Of a stretch of DNA of 64,000 nt, positions 52,856 through 60,700 are shown one piece after another (the stretch's first letter is position 1; each line of letters begins with the position of its first letter). The DNA is from Cupriavidus sp. P-10. Its GTDB lineage: Bacteria > Pseudomonadota > Gammaproteobacteria > Burkholderiales > Burkholderiaceae. The stretch is from assembly GCF_003402535.2 (NCBI RefSeq), contig NZ_AP025170.1:1612001-1676000 (forward strand). Direction: 5' to 3'. A model generated the notes under the pieces. That model was not told the origin of the DNA. It searched no databases and saw nothing but the letters and a program-made list of their open reading frames with translations. The position numbers and the translations under genes were made by a program.

Positions 52856-53932
52856 TCAGAACCGGTGGCGCACACCCATCACTGCACCGAGCTGGCTCTT
52901 GCCTGGCTCCACGTTATAGACGGCCGTCGCGCCCGTGCCGCTGTTGTATCCGCTGACGCCCAGGTATGACTGCTCTTTGTTGAGCGCATAGGCCACCGAT
53001 GCATAGAGGTCGGTACGCTTGGAGAAGGCGTAGTCCGCCGTGACCACGAACTGCCAGGGGTCCGATCCGGTCTGGCGGAAGTCCTGGTAGTAGGCTGCGC
53101 CCGTCAGCGCAACGGCAGGTGTCAGCTTGTAGTTCACCCCAAGCCAGTAGAGGTTGGCGCCGGCGTTCGCAGCCTGCGCACCGGGCAGCCGGGCGCCGTC
53201 GATGGCCTTGGCCAGGCGGTATCCGGCGAATACCTTGGCCGGGCCCGCCGCGTACGTGCCGGCTACCGCATAGCGCCGCAGCACCGGTGCCTTGTTGGCC
53301 GGCGTGCCGGTGTGCTGGTCGTCATAGGCCAGCCCCAATGACACCGGGCCGCTGGCGTAGCTGAGGTAGGCGCCGTACTCGCGCCCGAACACATCGCTGC
53401 CTGCCACCTCGTTGCCATTGGTCTGGAACGAGTAGAAAACCGCGCCGGTCAGTCCGCCGAACTTGCCGACATACTTCACGGCGTTGTCCGCCCGCGCGCC
53501 GAACTCGGGCGCGATGCCCAGGATGCCGTAGCGGTCCGCCGTGGAAGCCGGGTCATAGAGGCCATTGAAGTCCCGCAGGGCAGTGTGCTGCCGCCCGAGC
53601 AGCACACTGCCATACGGACTCTCCAATCCAACGTAAGCATTGCGGCCAAACAGGCGTCCGCCCTGGGCTGAATTGCCGGTATCCAGGTCAAAGCCGCTTT
53701 CCAGCTGGAACACGGCTTTGAGCCCGGCGCCCAGGTCTTCGGTTCCGCGCACGCCCCAGCGCGAGCCTGACTGATTGCCGGAACTCAGCCTGAACAGATT
53801 GTCGCCGTTGCGGCCGGCGTTGCTGTTGTACTCGATACCGATATCGGCAACGCCGAACAGCGTGACGCCGGATTCGGCGCAGGCAGCATTTGCCGCCACG
53901 GATGCGGCAAACACCGCGAACATCTTCTTCAT
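52856..53932 (-). CDS. Outer-membrane porin (Gram-negative general porin type)
   Basis: A trimeric-porin family protein of 358 residues. It has a signal peptide (about residues 1-19, ending NAACA), the first strand SGVTLFGVADIGIEYNS, the SRWGVRGTEDLGAGLKAVFQLESGFD segment typical of Burkholderia-type porins, GRNAYVGLESPYGSVLLGRQ, and a C-terminal strand ending VGVRHRF-like (AVMGVRHRF) with the terminal phenylalanine for BAM recognition. It provides passive uptake of small solutes. Monocistronic; no strong ribosome binding site beyond GGAGA-like sequence before the ATG. Confidence 0.93.
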   Translation of the reverse strand: MKKMFAVFAASVAANAACAESGVTLFGVADIGIEYNSNAGRNGDNLFRLSSGNQSGSRWGVRGTEDLGAGLKAVFQLESGFDLDTGNSAQGGRLFGRNAYVGLESPYGSVLLGRQHTALRDFNGLYDPASTADRYGILGIAPEFGARADNAVKYVGKFGGLTGAVFYSFQTNGNEVAGSDVFGREYGAYLSYASGPVSLGLAYDDQHTGTPANKAPVLRRYAVAGTYAAGPAKVFAGYRLAKAIDGARLPGAQAANAGANLYWLGVNYKLTPAVALTGAAYYQDFRQTGSDPWQFVVTADYAFSKRTDLYASVAYALNKEQSYLGVSGYNSGTGATAVYNVEPGKSQLGAVMGVRHRF

Positions 53933-54129
53933 GATTCTCCAGTTTCCTTTTGTTGCGTTTCCATGTGCGAGACGCATTAGAGGGAACCGGTGTATCTGTC
54001 CTGTAGCGCCGGGACACTACTTCTGTCAGCGCGTGTATCGTTCCCCGCGCCGGATACAAAGCGGTACAAAGCGATGCGCAACAGCGCGGGGCGCTTGCAC
54101 GGAATCCGGCGCGGCGAACCGCCACGGAA

Positions 54130-54933
54130 CTACCGCGCCACGCGATACCGGGCCGCGGGCTGGTCACGTGACAGATTGGGGCCAAGCGCGGCACGTGCAG
54201 CCTCGAACGCCGTCCAGTCGGCTTCATCAGGCAACGATGGCACGGTAATCACTTCGCCCAGGTCAAGCCCGGCCAGCGCGGCATCGACCAGGTCGTCGCC
54301 GCTCATGACAATGCCTTGCGGCAGGTTCTCGACCGGCTGGCCGGCGGTGTCCCAGAACTCGGTTCGCGTCGCGCCGGGAAGCACGGCCTGCACGCGCACG
54401 CCCTTGCCGGCGAGCTCATGCTGCAGCGACTGGGTAAAGGCCAGCACGAACGCCTTCGAGCCGCCATAGACGCCGTTCAGGACCTCAGGCGCCACCGCGA
54501 CGATCGAGGCGATGTTGATGATGGTGCCTTCGCCGCGCGCCACGAATGCCGGCGCAGCAGCATAGGTCAGGCGAGTCAGGGCCGTGACGTTGAGCTCGAT
54601 CATCGCCTGCATCTTGTCGATATCCGACACCAGCAACGGTGCCGCGGCGCCAACGCCGGCATTGTTCACCAGCGTGGTAATGCTGGCATCGGTGCGCAAC
54701 AGGTCTTCGATGCGCCGGACATCGGCAGCCTGTCCCAGGTCCGCCGTCACGATCTCGACCGAGCGGCCGGTTTCATCGGTGATGCGGCGGGCCAACGCTT
54801 CGAGCCGGGAGCGGCTGCGAGCCACCAGGATGAGATCGTGGCCCCGGCGCGCGAGGCGGTCTGCGTAGATGGCGCCGATGCCGGAAGATGCGCCGGTGAT
54901 GAGGGCGGTGCCGGCGTGGGTGGGCGTAGTCAT
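54130..54933 (-). CDS. Short-chain dehydrogenase/reductase
   Basis: An SDR of 267 residues with TGASSGIGAIYADRLARRGHD (NADP-binding pattern with arginines after the first helix), LVNNAGVGAAAP, NIASIVAVAP and the YGGSKAFVLAF catalytic pair. It resembles the DltE/YqjQ group of SDRs without the C-terminal GG ending of FabG types. CCGGAG precedes the ATG at 54933. It stands alone and the substrate is unknown. Confidence 0.88.
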   Translation of the reverse strand: MTTPTHAGTALITGASSGIGAIYADRLARRGHDLILVARSRSRLEALARRITDETGRSVEIVTADLGQAADVRRIEDLLRTDASITTLVNNAGVGAAAPLLVSDIDKMQAMIELNVTALTRLTYAAAPAFVARGEGTIINIASIVAVAPEVLNGVYGGSKAFVLAFTQSLQHELAGKGVRVQAVLPGATRTEFWDTAGQPVENLPQGIVMSGDDLVDAALAGLDLGEVITVPSLPDEADWTAFEAARAALGPNLSRDQPAARYRVAR

Positions 54934-55236
54934 GGTCAAAGCTCCGGAGTTCAGTGGGGAGGGAAGCCGTCGCCGGACTGGCCGGCTGCGTGAACTCAAG
55001 ATTAGGTGCACAAGGGCATGGCGCCAATGTCATAGATGCAACGTTTTCTGCCATCCCCTTTTGGGCATCCCCCTTTTCTGCCGGTACCATCGCCGGTGCC
55101 GGGGCAGCAAGCGGATATGTAATGGATTGTGGCGCCTCCTGCGCCAGATACAGTGCGATACACGGAGAATCGCCGGCACCCATACAATGGCGTCGAAGCG
55201 GTTTGCCGTTCACCTTACTTTTCTCAGGGGACAGAG
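54934..55236. promoter_or_regulatory. 303-bp divergent region with direct repeats and a dyad before the OmpR-type regulator
   Basis: Two copies of TTTTCTGCC at 55044-55052 and 55074-55082 (30 bp apart) and two of CATCCCC(C)TTTT lie mid-region, as expected for tandem OmpR-type regulator sites. A perfect dyad TGGCGC-5-GCGCCA (55130-55146) lies just upstream of a weak promoter pair TTGTGG/TACAGT at about 55127-55154. No gene was found. Confidence 0.4.
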
Positions 55237-55980
55237 ATGGATGCACACGTCGACCATATCCTGGTTGTCGATGACGACCGGGAAATCCGGGAGCTGGTAT
55301 CGACCTACCTGACCAAGAATGGCCTGCGCGTGACCGTGGCGCAGGACGGCAGGCAAATGCGATCGTTCCTGGATGCCAATGCCGTGGACCTGATCGTGCT
55401 GGACGTGATGATGCCGGGCGACGATGGCCTGGTGCTGTGTCGTGAACTGCGAGCGGGCAAGCACAAGACCACGCCGGTGCTGATGCTGACCGCGCGCAGC
55501 GACGAGACCGATCGCATCCTCGGCCTCGAAATGGGTGCGGACGACTATCTGCCCAAGCCTTTCGCGGCGCGCGAGCTGCTGGCTCGCATCAAGGCGGTGC
55601 TGCGCCGGACGCGCATGCTGCCGCCCAACCTGCAGATCACGGAAGCAGGCCAGTTGCTGGAATTCGGCGACTGGCAACTGGACACCACGGCCCGGCACCT
55701 GATTGACCGCGATGGCATCATCGTCGCGCTGAGTGGCGCGGAGTACCGCTTGCTGCGCGTGTTTGTCGACCACCCGCAGCGCGTGCTCAACCGCGACCAG
55801 CTGCTCAGCCTCACGCAAGGCCGTGAGGCGGAGATGTTCGAGCGCTCGGTCGACTTGCTGGTCAGCCGCTTGCGCCAGCACCTCAAGGACGATGCGCGCG
55901 AACCCCGCTACATCAAGACCGTGCGCAGCGAGGGCTACGTGTTCTCGATGCCGGTTGCGATCCGGGAGGCCCGGCAGTGA
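55237..55980 (+). CDS. OmpR-family response regulator
   Basis: A protein of 247 residues. The receiver has acidic residues around VVDDDRE, phosphoacceptor D56 (LIVLDVMMPGDDG) and K107 (DDYLPKPFA). The C-terminal winged helix includes LSGAEYRLLRVFVDHPQRVLNRDQLL and VSRLRQHLKDDAREPRYIKTVRSEGYVF. AGGGGACAGAG precedes the ATG. It overlaps the kinase gene by four nt. Related to OmpR regulators of outer-membrane or efflux genes; the convergent outer-membrane factor gene is 1.4 kb away. Confidence 0.94.
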   Translation: MDAHVDHILVVDDDREIRELVSTYLTKNGLRVTVAQDGRQMRSFLDANAVDLIVLDVMMPGDDGLVLCRELRAGKHKTTPVLMLTARSDETDRILGLEMGADDYLPKPFAARELLARIKAVLRRTRMLPPNLQITEAGQLLEFGDWQLDTTARHLIDRDGIIVALSGAEYRLLRVFVDHPQRVLNRDQLLSLTQGREAEMFERSVDLLVSRLRQHLKDDAREPRYIKTVRSEGYVFSMPVAIREARQ

Positions 55981-57278
55981 ATCTCCGAGGCTTGCCATGG
56001 CCCCGCACGCTGGGCTCGCGCCTGTTCCTGATCTTGCTGACCGGGCTCGTGGTGGCGCATGGCCTGTCGTTCGGCGTGCTGTTTGCGGAGCGCTACATCA
56101 CCGCGCGCCAGGTGATGCTCGGCACGCTGGAAACCGACGTGTCCACGTCGATTGCCATCCTCGACCGGGTGCCCGCGGCGGAGCGGCCGCAGTGGCTGCC
56201 GCACGTCAATCGCGGCAACTACCAATATATGCTGGGGCCGGGCCTGCCGGGGGTGCCGGAGATGAGCGAGCAGGCGCAGGAGATCGCTGACCGCATTACC
56301 GAAGCGAGCGGCGGCCGCTTCCCGGTCAGGGTCGAATCCATCCCGGGGCAGGGCAAACGCATGCAGGCGCACCTCACCCTCAGCGACGGCAGCCCGCTGA
56401 CCATCGACGTGCATCCGAAACCGACCCCGGTCGCGCAATGGCTGCCTTATGTGCTGGTGCTGCAGTTGCTGCTGCTGGTGCTGTGCTGCTGGCTGGCCGT
56501 ACGGCTGTCGCTGCGCCCGGTGGTGGCGCTGGCCAATGCCGCCGACGCGCTCGACCCGAACGCAGCGGGCGAGCCGCTGGCCGAGGCAGGTTCGACCGAA
56601 CTGGTGCGTGCCGCGCGCGCGTTCAACGCCATGCGCGAACGCATCGCGCGCTTTGTCGAGGAACGCGTGCAGATCCTGGCGGCGATCTCGCACGATCTGC
56701 AGACCCCGATCACGCGCATGAAGCTGCGCGCCGAGATGGCGGAAGACTCCGAGGACAAGCGCAAGCTGGTGCACGACCTCGACGAGATCGAGACGCTGGT
56801 GAAAGAAGGGCTGGCCTATGCGCGCGCCATGCATGGGGATGGCGAGAAGGCATCGCGGATCGACGTCGGGTCCTTCGTCGAGAGCCTGGTCTACGACTAC
56901 CAGGACACCGGCAAGGCCGTCACCATCCAGCAGAATATCGCCGGCGCCATCATGACGCGCCCGCACGCGCTGCGCCGCATCCTGACCAACCTGACCGACA
57001 ACGCCATCAAGTTCGGCGGGGCGGCGGAGCTGAGCGTGCGGCGCGACGGCGGCGCGGTGGTGATCGGCGTGCTCGATCGCGGCCCGGGTATCCCGGCAGA
57101 GAAGCTCGAATCCGTGATGCAGCCGTTTGTCCGGCTGGAGGAATCGCGCAACCGGGAAACCGGCGGCACCGGCCTGGGCCTGGCCATCGCGCACCAGCTG
57201 GCGCTGGCGATCGGCGGTTCGCTGACGCTGCGCAACCGGGAGGGCGGCGGGCTGGAGGCGCAGCTCAGGCTTGGCTGA
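55977..57278 (+). CDS. EnvZ-like sensor histidine kinase
   Basis: A protein of 433 residues. The first TM is about residues 13-36 (SRLFLILLTGLVVAHGLSFGVLF), a periplasmic domain of about 115 residues follows, and the second TM is about 155-176 (WLPYVLVLQLLLLVLCCWLAV). Then a HAMP linker, the phosphoacceptor H239 (AAISHDLQTPITRMKLRAEM) and the ATPase domain with NLTDNAIKFGG, VLDRGPGIP and GGTGLGLAIAHQLA. The GTG start overlaps the regulator stop (GTGA). The signal sensed is unknown; layout matches EnvZ/OmpR pairs of beta-proteobacteria. Confidence 0.93.
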   Translation: MNLRGLPWPRTLGSRLFLILLTGLVVAHGLSFGVLFAERYITARQVMLGTLETDVSTSIAILDRVPAAERPQWLPHVNRGNYQYMLGPGLPGVPEMSEQAQEIADRITEASGGRFPVRVESIPGQGKRMQAHLTLSDGSPLTIDVHPKPTPVAQWLPYVLVLQLLLLVLCCWLAVRLSLRPVVALANAADALDPNAAGEPLAEAGSTELVRAARAFNAMRERIARFVEERVQILAAISHDLQTPITRMKLRAEMAEDSEDKRKLVHDLDEIETLVKEGLAYARAMHGDGEKASRIDVGSFVESLVYDYQDTGKAVTIQQNIAGAIMTRPHALRRILTNLTDNAIKFGGAAELSVRRDGGAVVIGVLDRGPGIPAEKLESVMQPFVRLEESRNRETGGTGLGLAIAHQLALAIGGSLTLRNREGGGLEAQLRLG

Positions 57279-57361
57279 GGCAAGGCAGGAGAGCGCAAGC
57301 CTGTGTTCCTCGGCGACCTGCCGCCGCTTGACCTTAAGATCGATCCCTCCTTCGCGCCGTA

Positions 57362-58849
57362 CTACCAGCCGCCGCCCAGCGCACGGAACGTTGCCACCGC
57401 CGCGCGGGCATTGTCGGCGCGCACGCGCGCCTGCTGGTCGCGCGCGGACAGCAGCAGGCGGTCTTCCTCGAGCACTTCGAACAGGCTGACGGCGCCGCCC
57501 TTGTAGGCGTCCTCGGCCGCGCCGCGTGCGCGCGCATGCGCGGCCACTTCAACAGCCAGGTCCTTGCTCTGCAGTTCCAGCTGGGTCAGGGCGATGATCG
57601 CGTTCTCCACGTCCTCGGTGGCGCGCAGCATTGCCTTGCGGTAGTTCGCCAGGGCTTCGGCATTGGCGCCTTTGGCTTGCGCCACTTCGGCGTCCACCCT
57701 GCCGAAGTCGAACAGCCGCCAGCGCAGCCCGGCCGCGGCGGCGGGCTGGAACGCGGCGGCGGTGAACAGCTTGCCGGCGGAGAGGCTTTCGAACCCTAGC
57801 AGCGCCGACAGCGACAGCTTCGGGTAGTACTCGGCAGTGGCCACGCCGATGCGGGCGCTCGATGCCGCCAGCCGGCGTTCGGCAGCGATCACGTCGGGCC
57901 GGCGCTGCAGCAGGCTGGCGGGGCCTTGCGCCACGGAAACCTGCGGGACGGTGGTGCGCTCGGCCGGCGCCAGCAGTTCGGCGGCATACGTGCCCGGATG
58001 CGAGCCCATCAATACGTCGAGGCGGTTCAACTGCGTCTCCAGCTCGATCTGCAGCGGCGGGATGGTCACGCGCGTCTGTGCGAGCTGCGCTTCCGCCTGG
58101 GCCCGTTCGCGTTCCGCGCCGACGCCGTCGGCCAGCCGGAACTGCACCAGTTCCAGCAGCCTTGCATTGGTCCGCACCTGCTGCTGCGCGATCGCGATGC
58201 GCTGCTGCGCGCCGCGCACGCGGAAGTACGCATCGGCGGCTTCCGCGGCCACCAGCACGCGCACGCCCATGTGCTCGGCTTCGGCGGCCTGGGCTTCCGC
58301 GCTGGCGGCCTCGGCGCCGCGTCGCAGCCCGCCTGCCACATCGATCTCCCAGCTGGCGCCGGCGCCCACGCTGTACACCGTGCTGTTGCGGTCGAAGCCC
58401 GGGCGGTTTTTGGCAAGACTGCCCAGCGGCCCCTCCAGGGATTGGTGCTGCCTGGTGACGCCGCCCGACAGCGACCCCTCGGGCAGCAGCGCGGCGCCGG
58501 CGTACTGCGCCGCCGCGCGGGCCTGGTCGACGCGCGCGATGGCAGCCGCCAGGTCGAGGTTCTGTTCCAGCGCGCGCTGGATCACCCGGGTCAGTGCGGG
58601 GTCGTCAAAGCCCTGCCACCAGCTGTCCAGCGCCGGCGCTTCGCGGGTAGCTGCGCGGGCTTCCAATGCCGCGGCGTGCGGGTAGGCGGCGGGCATCTCC
58701 GGCACCGGGGTCTTGTAATCGGGCCCTGCCGCGCAGGCGGCGAGCGCGGCCGCCAGCAGGAGGGGCACGACGCGGATGACGCCGGAGGGGCGGGCCGGGC
58801 GGGAGGGGCGGGAGGGGCGGGAGGGGGAACTTGAGGGATTTTGCGGCAT
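57362..58849 (-). CDS. Outer-membrane efflux lipoprotein (NodT/OprM type)
   Basis: A TolC-superfamily outer-membrane factor of 495 residues. The lipobox is LAAALAACAAG (Cys about residue 39), then GPDYKTPVPEMPAAY and two OEP repeats with coiled-coil helices (ALEQNLDLAAAIARVDQARAAA; RRPDVIAAERRLAASSARIGVA; YPKLSLSALLGFES). It should complete the EmrAB-type pump encoded divergently. The N-terminal region before the signal is unusually long because of an in-frame 9-bp repeat that encodes Pro-Ser-Arg/Arg-Pro-Ser copies. Confidence 0.92.
   Translation of the reverse strand: MPQNPSSSPSRPSRPSRPARPSGVIRVVPLLLAAALAACAAGPDYKTPVPEMPAAYPHAAALEARAATREAPALDSWWQGFDDPALTRVIQRALEQNLDLAAAIARVDQARAAAQYAGAALLPEGSLSGGVTRQHQSLEGPLGSLAKNRPGFDRNSTVYSVGAGASWEIDVAGGLRRGAEAASAEAQAAEAEHMGVRVLVAAEAADAYFRVRGAQQRIAIAQQQVRTNARLLELVQFRLADGVGAERERAQAEAQLAQTRVTIPPLQIELETQLNRLDVLMGSHPGTYAAELLAPAERTTVPQVSVAQGPASLLQRRPDVIAAERRLAASSARIGVATAEYYPKLSLSALLGFESLSAGKLFTAAAFQPAAAAGLRWRLFDFGRVDAEVAQAKGANAEALANYRKAMLRATEDVENAIIALTQLELQSKDLAVEVAAHARARGAAEDAYKGGAVSLFEVLEEDRLLLSARDQQARVRADNARAAVATFRALGGGW
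58797..58823 (-). repeat. In-frame 9-bp tandem repeat at the start of the efflux lipoprotein gene
   Basis: Three perfect copies of GGGCGGGAG (plus strand), with partial copies on both sides, encode a Ser-Arg-Pro string before the signal peptide of the outer-membrane factor. Copy-number changes would lengthen or shorten the leader without a frameshift. Confidence 0.75.
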
Positions 58850-58924
58850 TGCTTACACCTTTCAACGACGACCTTCAACAACTCGACAACGACTCATCAG
58901 CGACGAATACAGCACAAGCCAAAA

Positions 58925-58982
58925 ACTAACTTGCAAGATGATAGTGACTACTCTAGACTAACTTTCAAATTGATAGCAACTA
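58925..58982. promoter_or_regulatory. Two 26-bp direct repeats, candidate HxlR operator
   Basis: ACTAACTT-CAA--TGATAG--ACTA occurs at 58925-58950 and again at 58957-58982, a period of 32 bp (three helical turns). Twenty-two or so of 26 positions match. The AT-rich pair lies between the divergent efflux lipoprotein and hxlR genes and covers the region where both promoters should be. HxlR-type repressors often bind such paired sites. Confidence 0.6.
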
Positions 58983-59003
58983 GATTTTCCAAGGACGCTG
59001 ATC

Positions 59004-59492
59004 ATGCCGAAAAAGCCACTTGTTGAAATGCCGTGTCCCATCGCACGCACCGCCGCCCGCGTTGCCGACAGCTGGAGCGTGTTGATCCTGCGCGAATCCT
59101 TCTACGGCGTGACCCGCTTCGATGAGTTCCAGCAGAACCTGGCGATCGCTCCCAACATGCTCACGCGGCGCCTGAACTCGCTGGTCGAGGAAGGCATGCT
59201 GGAACGTCGCCAGTACTGCGACCGACCACCGCGCTCCGAATACATCCTGACCGAGCGCGGGCGCGATTTCCGCCAGGTACTGCTGGCCATGCTGGCCTGG
59301 GGCAACAAGCATCTCGCGCCCGAAGGCGAGAGCGTGCAGCTGGCGAGCCGGCGCACCGGCGCGCGCGTGGAACCCGTCCTGGTCGACGCCGCCACGGGCC
59401 GCCCGGTCACTGATGCCGACTACCACATTGCACCCGGGCCCGCCGCCAGCGATCGCGTGCGCCAGCGGCTGTCCCGCTCGGCCGAAGCCTGA
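59004..59492 (+). CDS. HxlR-family transcriptional regulator
   Basis: A winged-helix regulator of 162 residues. MPCPIARTAARVADSWSVLILRES has the conserved N-terminal cysteine (C11) of redox or electrophile-sensing HxlR proteins. RFDEFQQNLAIAPNMLTRRLNSLVEEGMLERR is the recognition region, and RSEYILTERGRDF the wing. It heads the pump genes on the plus strand and is divergent from the outer-membrane factor; the paired direct repeats at 58925-58982 are its probable operator. It likely represses the pump until an aldehyde, quinone or drug appears. Confidence 0.9.
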   Translation: MPKKPLVEMPCPIARTAARVADSWSVLILRESFYGVTRFDEFQQNLAIAPNMLTRRLNSLVEEGMLERRQYCDRPPRSEYILTERGRDFRQVLLAMLAWGNKHLAPEGESVQLASRRTGARVEPVLVDAATGRPVTDADYHIAPGPAASDRVRQRLSRSAEA

Positions 59493-59581
59493 CCTCATAT
59501 TCCGATTTCCCGACCCTGCCGCACCACAGGCGGCGCAGCCCCCCCCCCAAAGCAAAGAGCAGCAAGCAGAAAGGAAGTGCC

Positions 59582-60700
59582 ATGAGTAGCAATACGCTGA
59601 CTGAACGGACAGGTACCGAACCCGTTCCCGCGTCGAAATCCAGGACCAGCCCCAAACGACTGCTGGTGGCTGGCGCGCTGGTTGTCGCGGGGCTGGCGGG
59701 CATCGGCTACGGTCACCACTGGTGGGCATCGGGCCGTTACCTGCAAAGTACCGACGATGCCTATGTCGGCGGCGATGTCACGGTGATCGGTGCCAAGGTC
59801 GGGGGCTATATTGCCGAAGTCGCGGTGACCGACAACCAGTCGGTCCGCGCCGGCGACGTGCTGGTGCGCATCGACGACCGGGACTATCGCGCCGCACTGG
59901 CCAAGGCAGAGGGCGCCGTGGCAGCACAGAAGGCACTCCTGGCCAACCTGGATGCCACCGCACGGCTGCAGGAAGCGGTCATCGCGCAGGCCAGGGCGGG
60001 CATCGCGGCGACCAATGCCGACACGGTGCGGGCGCGCGACGACCAGGTCCGCTACGCCAGCCTGGTGGCCAAGGCGGCCGTCTCGATCCAGAGCTCGCAG
60101 AAAGCCGACTCGGACTACAAGCAGGCGCAGGCCAATGGCGACAAGGCCCGTGCCTCGCTGCTGGCGGCGCAGCGCCAACTGGACGTGATCGGCACGCAGA
60201 AGCAGCAGGCCGAGGCGGCGCTGGCGCAGGCGAGCGCCGAGCGCGACATCGCCAGACTGAATCTCAGCTATACAGAGCTGCGCGCCCCCGTGGACGGCAC
60301 CGTGGGCAACCGCCGCGCACGCGTCGGCGCCTTTGCCGGTGCGGGCAGCCAGCTACTGTCGATCGTTCCGGCCAGCGGGCTTTGGGTGGACGCGAACTTC
60401 AAGGAAGGGCAGCTCGCTCACATGCGCCCCGGCATGCCGGTCGAAGTAGAGGCAGATATCCTGCCCGGACGGGTCTTCCATGGCCGGGTCGCGAGCCTGG
60501 CGCCCGCCACCGGTGCGCAGTTCAGCGTGCTGCCGGCGGAAAACGCTACCGGCAACTTCACCAAGATCGTCCAGCGCGTACCGGTGCGCATCCGCCTCGA
60601 CGACGAGGACGCCCGGCTGGGAGTCCTGCGTCCGGGCCTGTCCGTGATCGCGCAGGTCAATACCCACCCCGCGACGCCGTCGACCTCGCAGGTGCAGTGA
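59582..60700 (+). CDS. EmrA-like periplasmic adaptor (HlyD/MFP family)
   Basis: A membrane fusion protein of 372 residues. It has an N-terminal anchor (about residues 26-43, RLLVAGALVVAGLAGIGYG), the barrel-sandwich start STDDAYVGGDVTVIGAKVGGYIAEV, a helical hairpin (about 95-215, rich in Ala/Gln heptads), then LSYTELRAPVDGTVGNRRARVG and VPASGLWVDANFKEGQLAHM. It links the inner-membrane MFS pump to the outer-membrane factor. Its stop overlaps the pump start by one nt (TGATG), so both are coupled. Confidence 0.93.
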   Translation: MSSNTLTERTGTEPVPASKSRTSPKRLLVAGALVVAGLAGIGYGHHWWASGRYLQSTDDAYVGGDVTVIGAKVGGYIAEVAVTDNQSVRAGDVLVRIDDRDYRAALAKAEGAVAAQKALLANLDATARLQEAVIAQARAGIAATNADTVRARDDQVRYASLVAKAAVSIQSSQKADSDYKQAQANGDKARASLLAAQRQLDVIGTQKQQAEAALAQASAERDIARLNLSYTELRAPVDGTVGNRRARVGAFAGAGSQLLSIVPASGLWVDANFKEGQLAHMRPGMPVEVEADILPGRVFHGRVASLAPATGAQFSVLPAENATGNFTKIVQRVPVRIRLDDEDARLGVLRPGLSVIAQVNTHPATPSTSQVQ

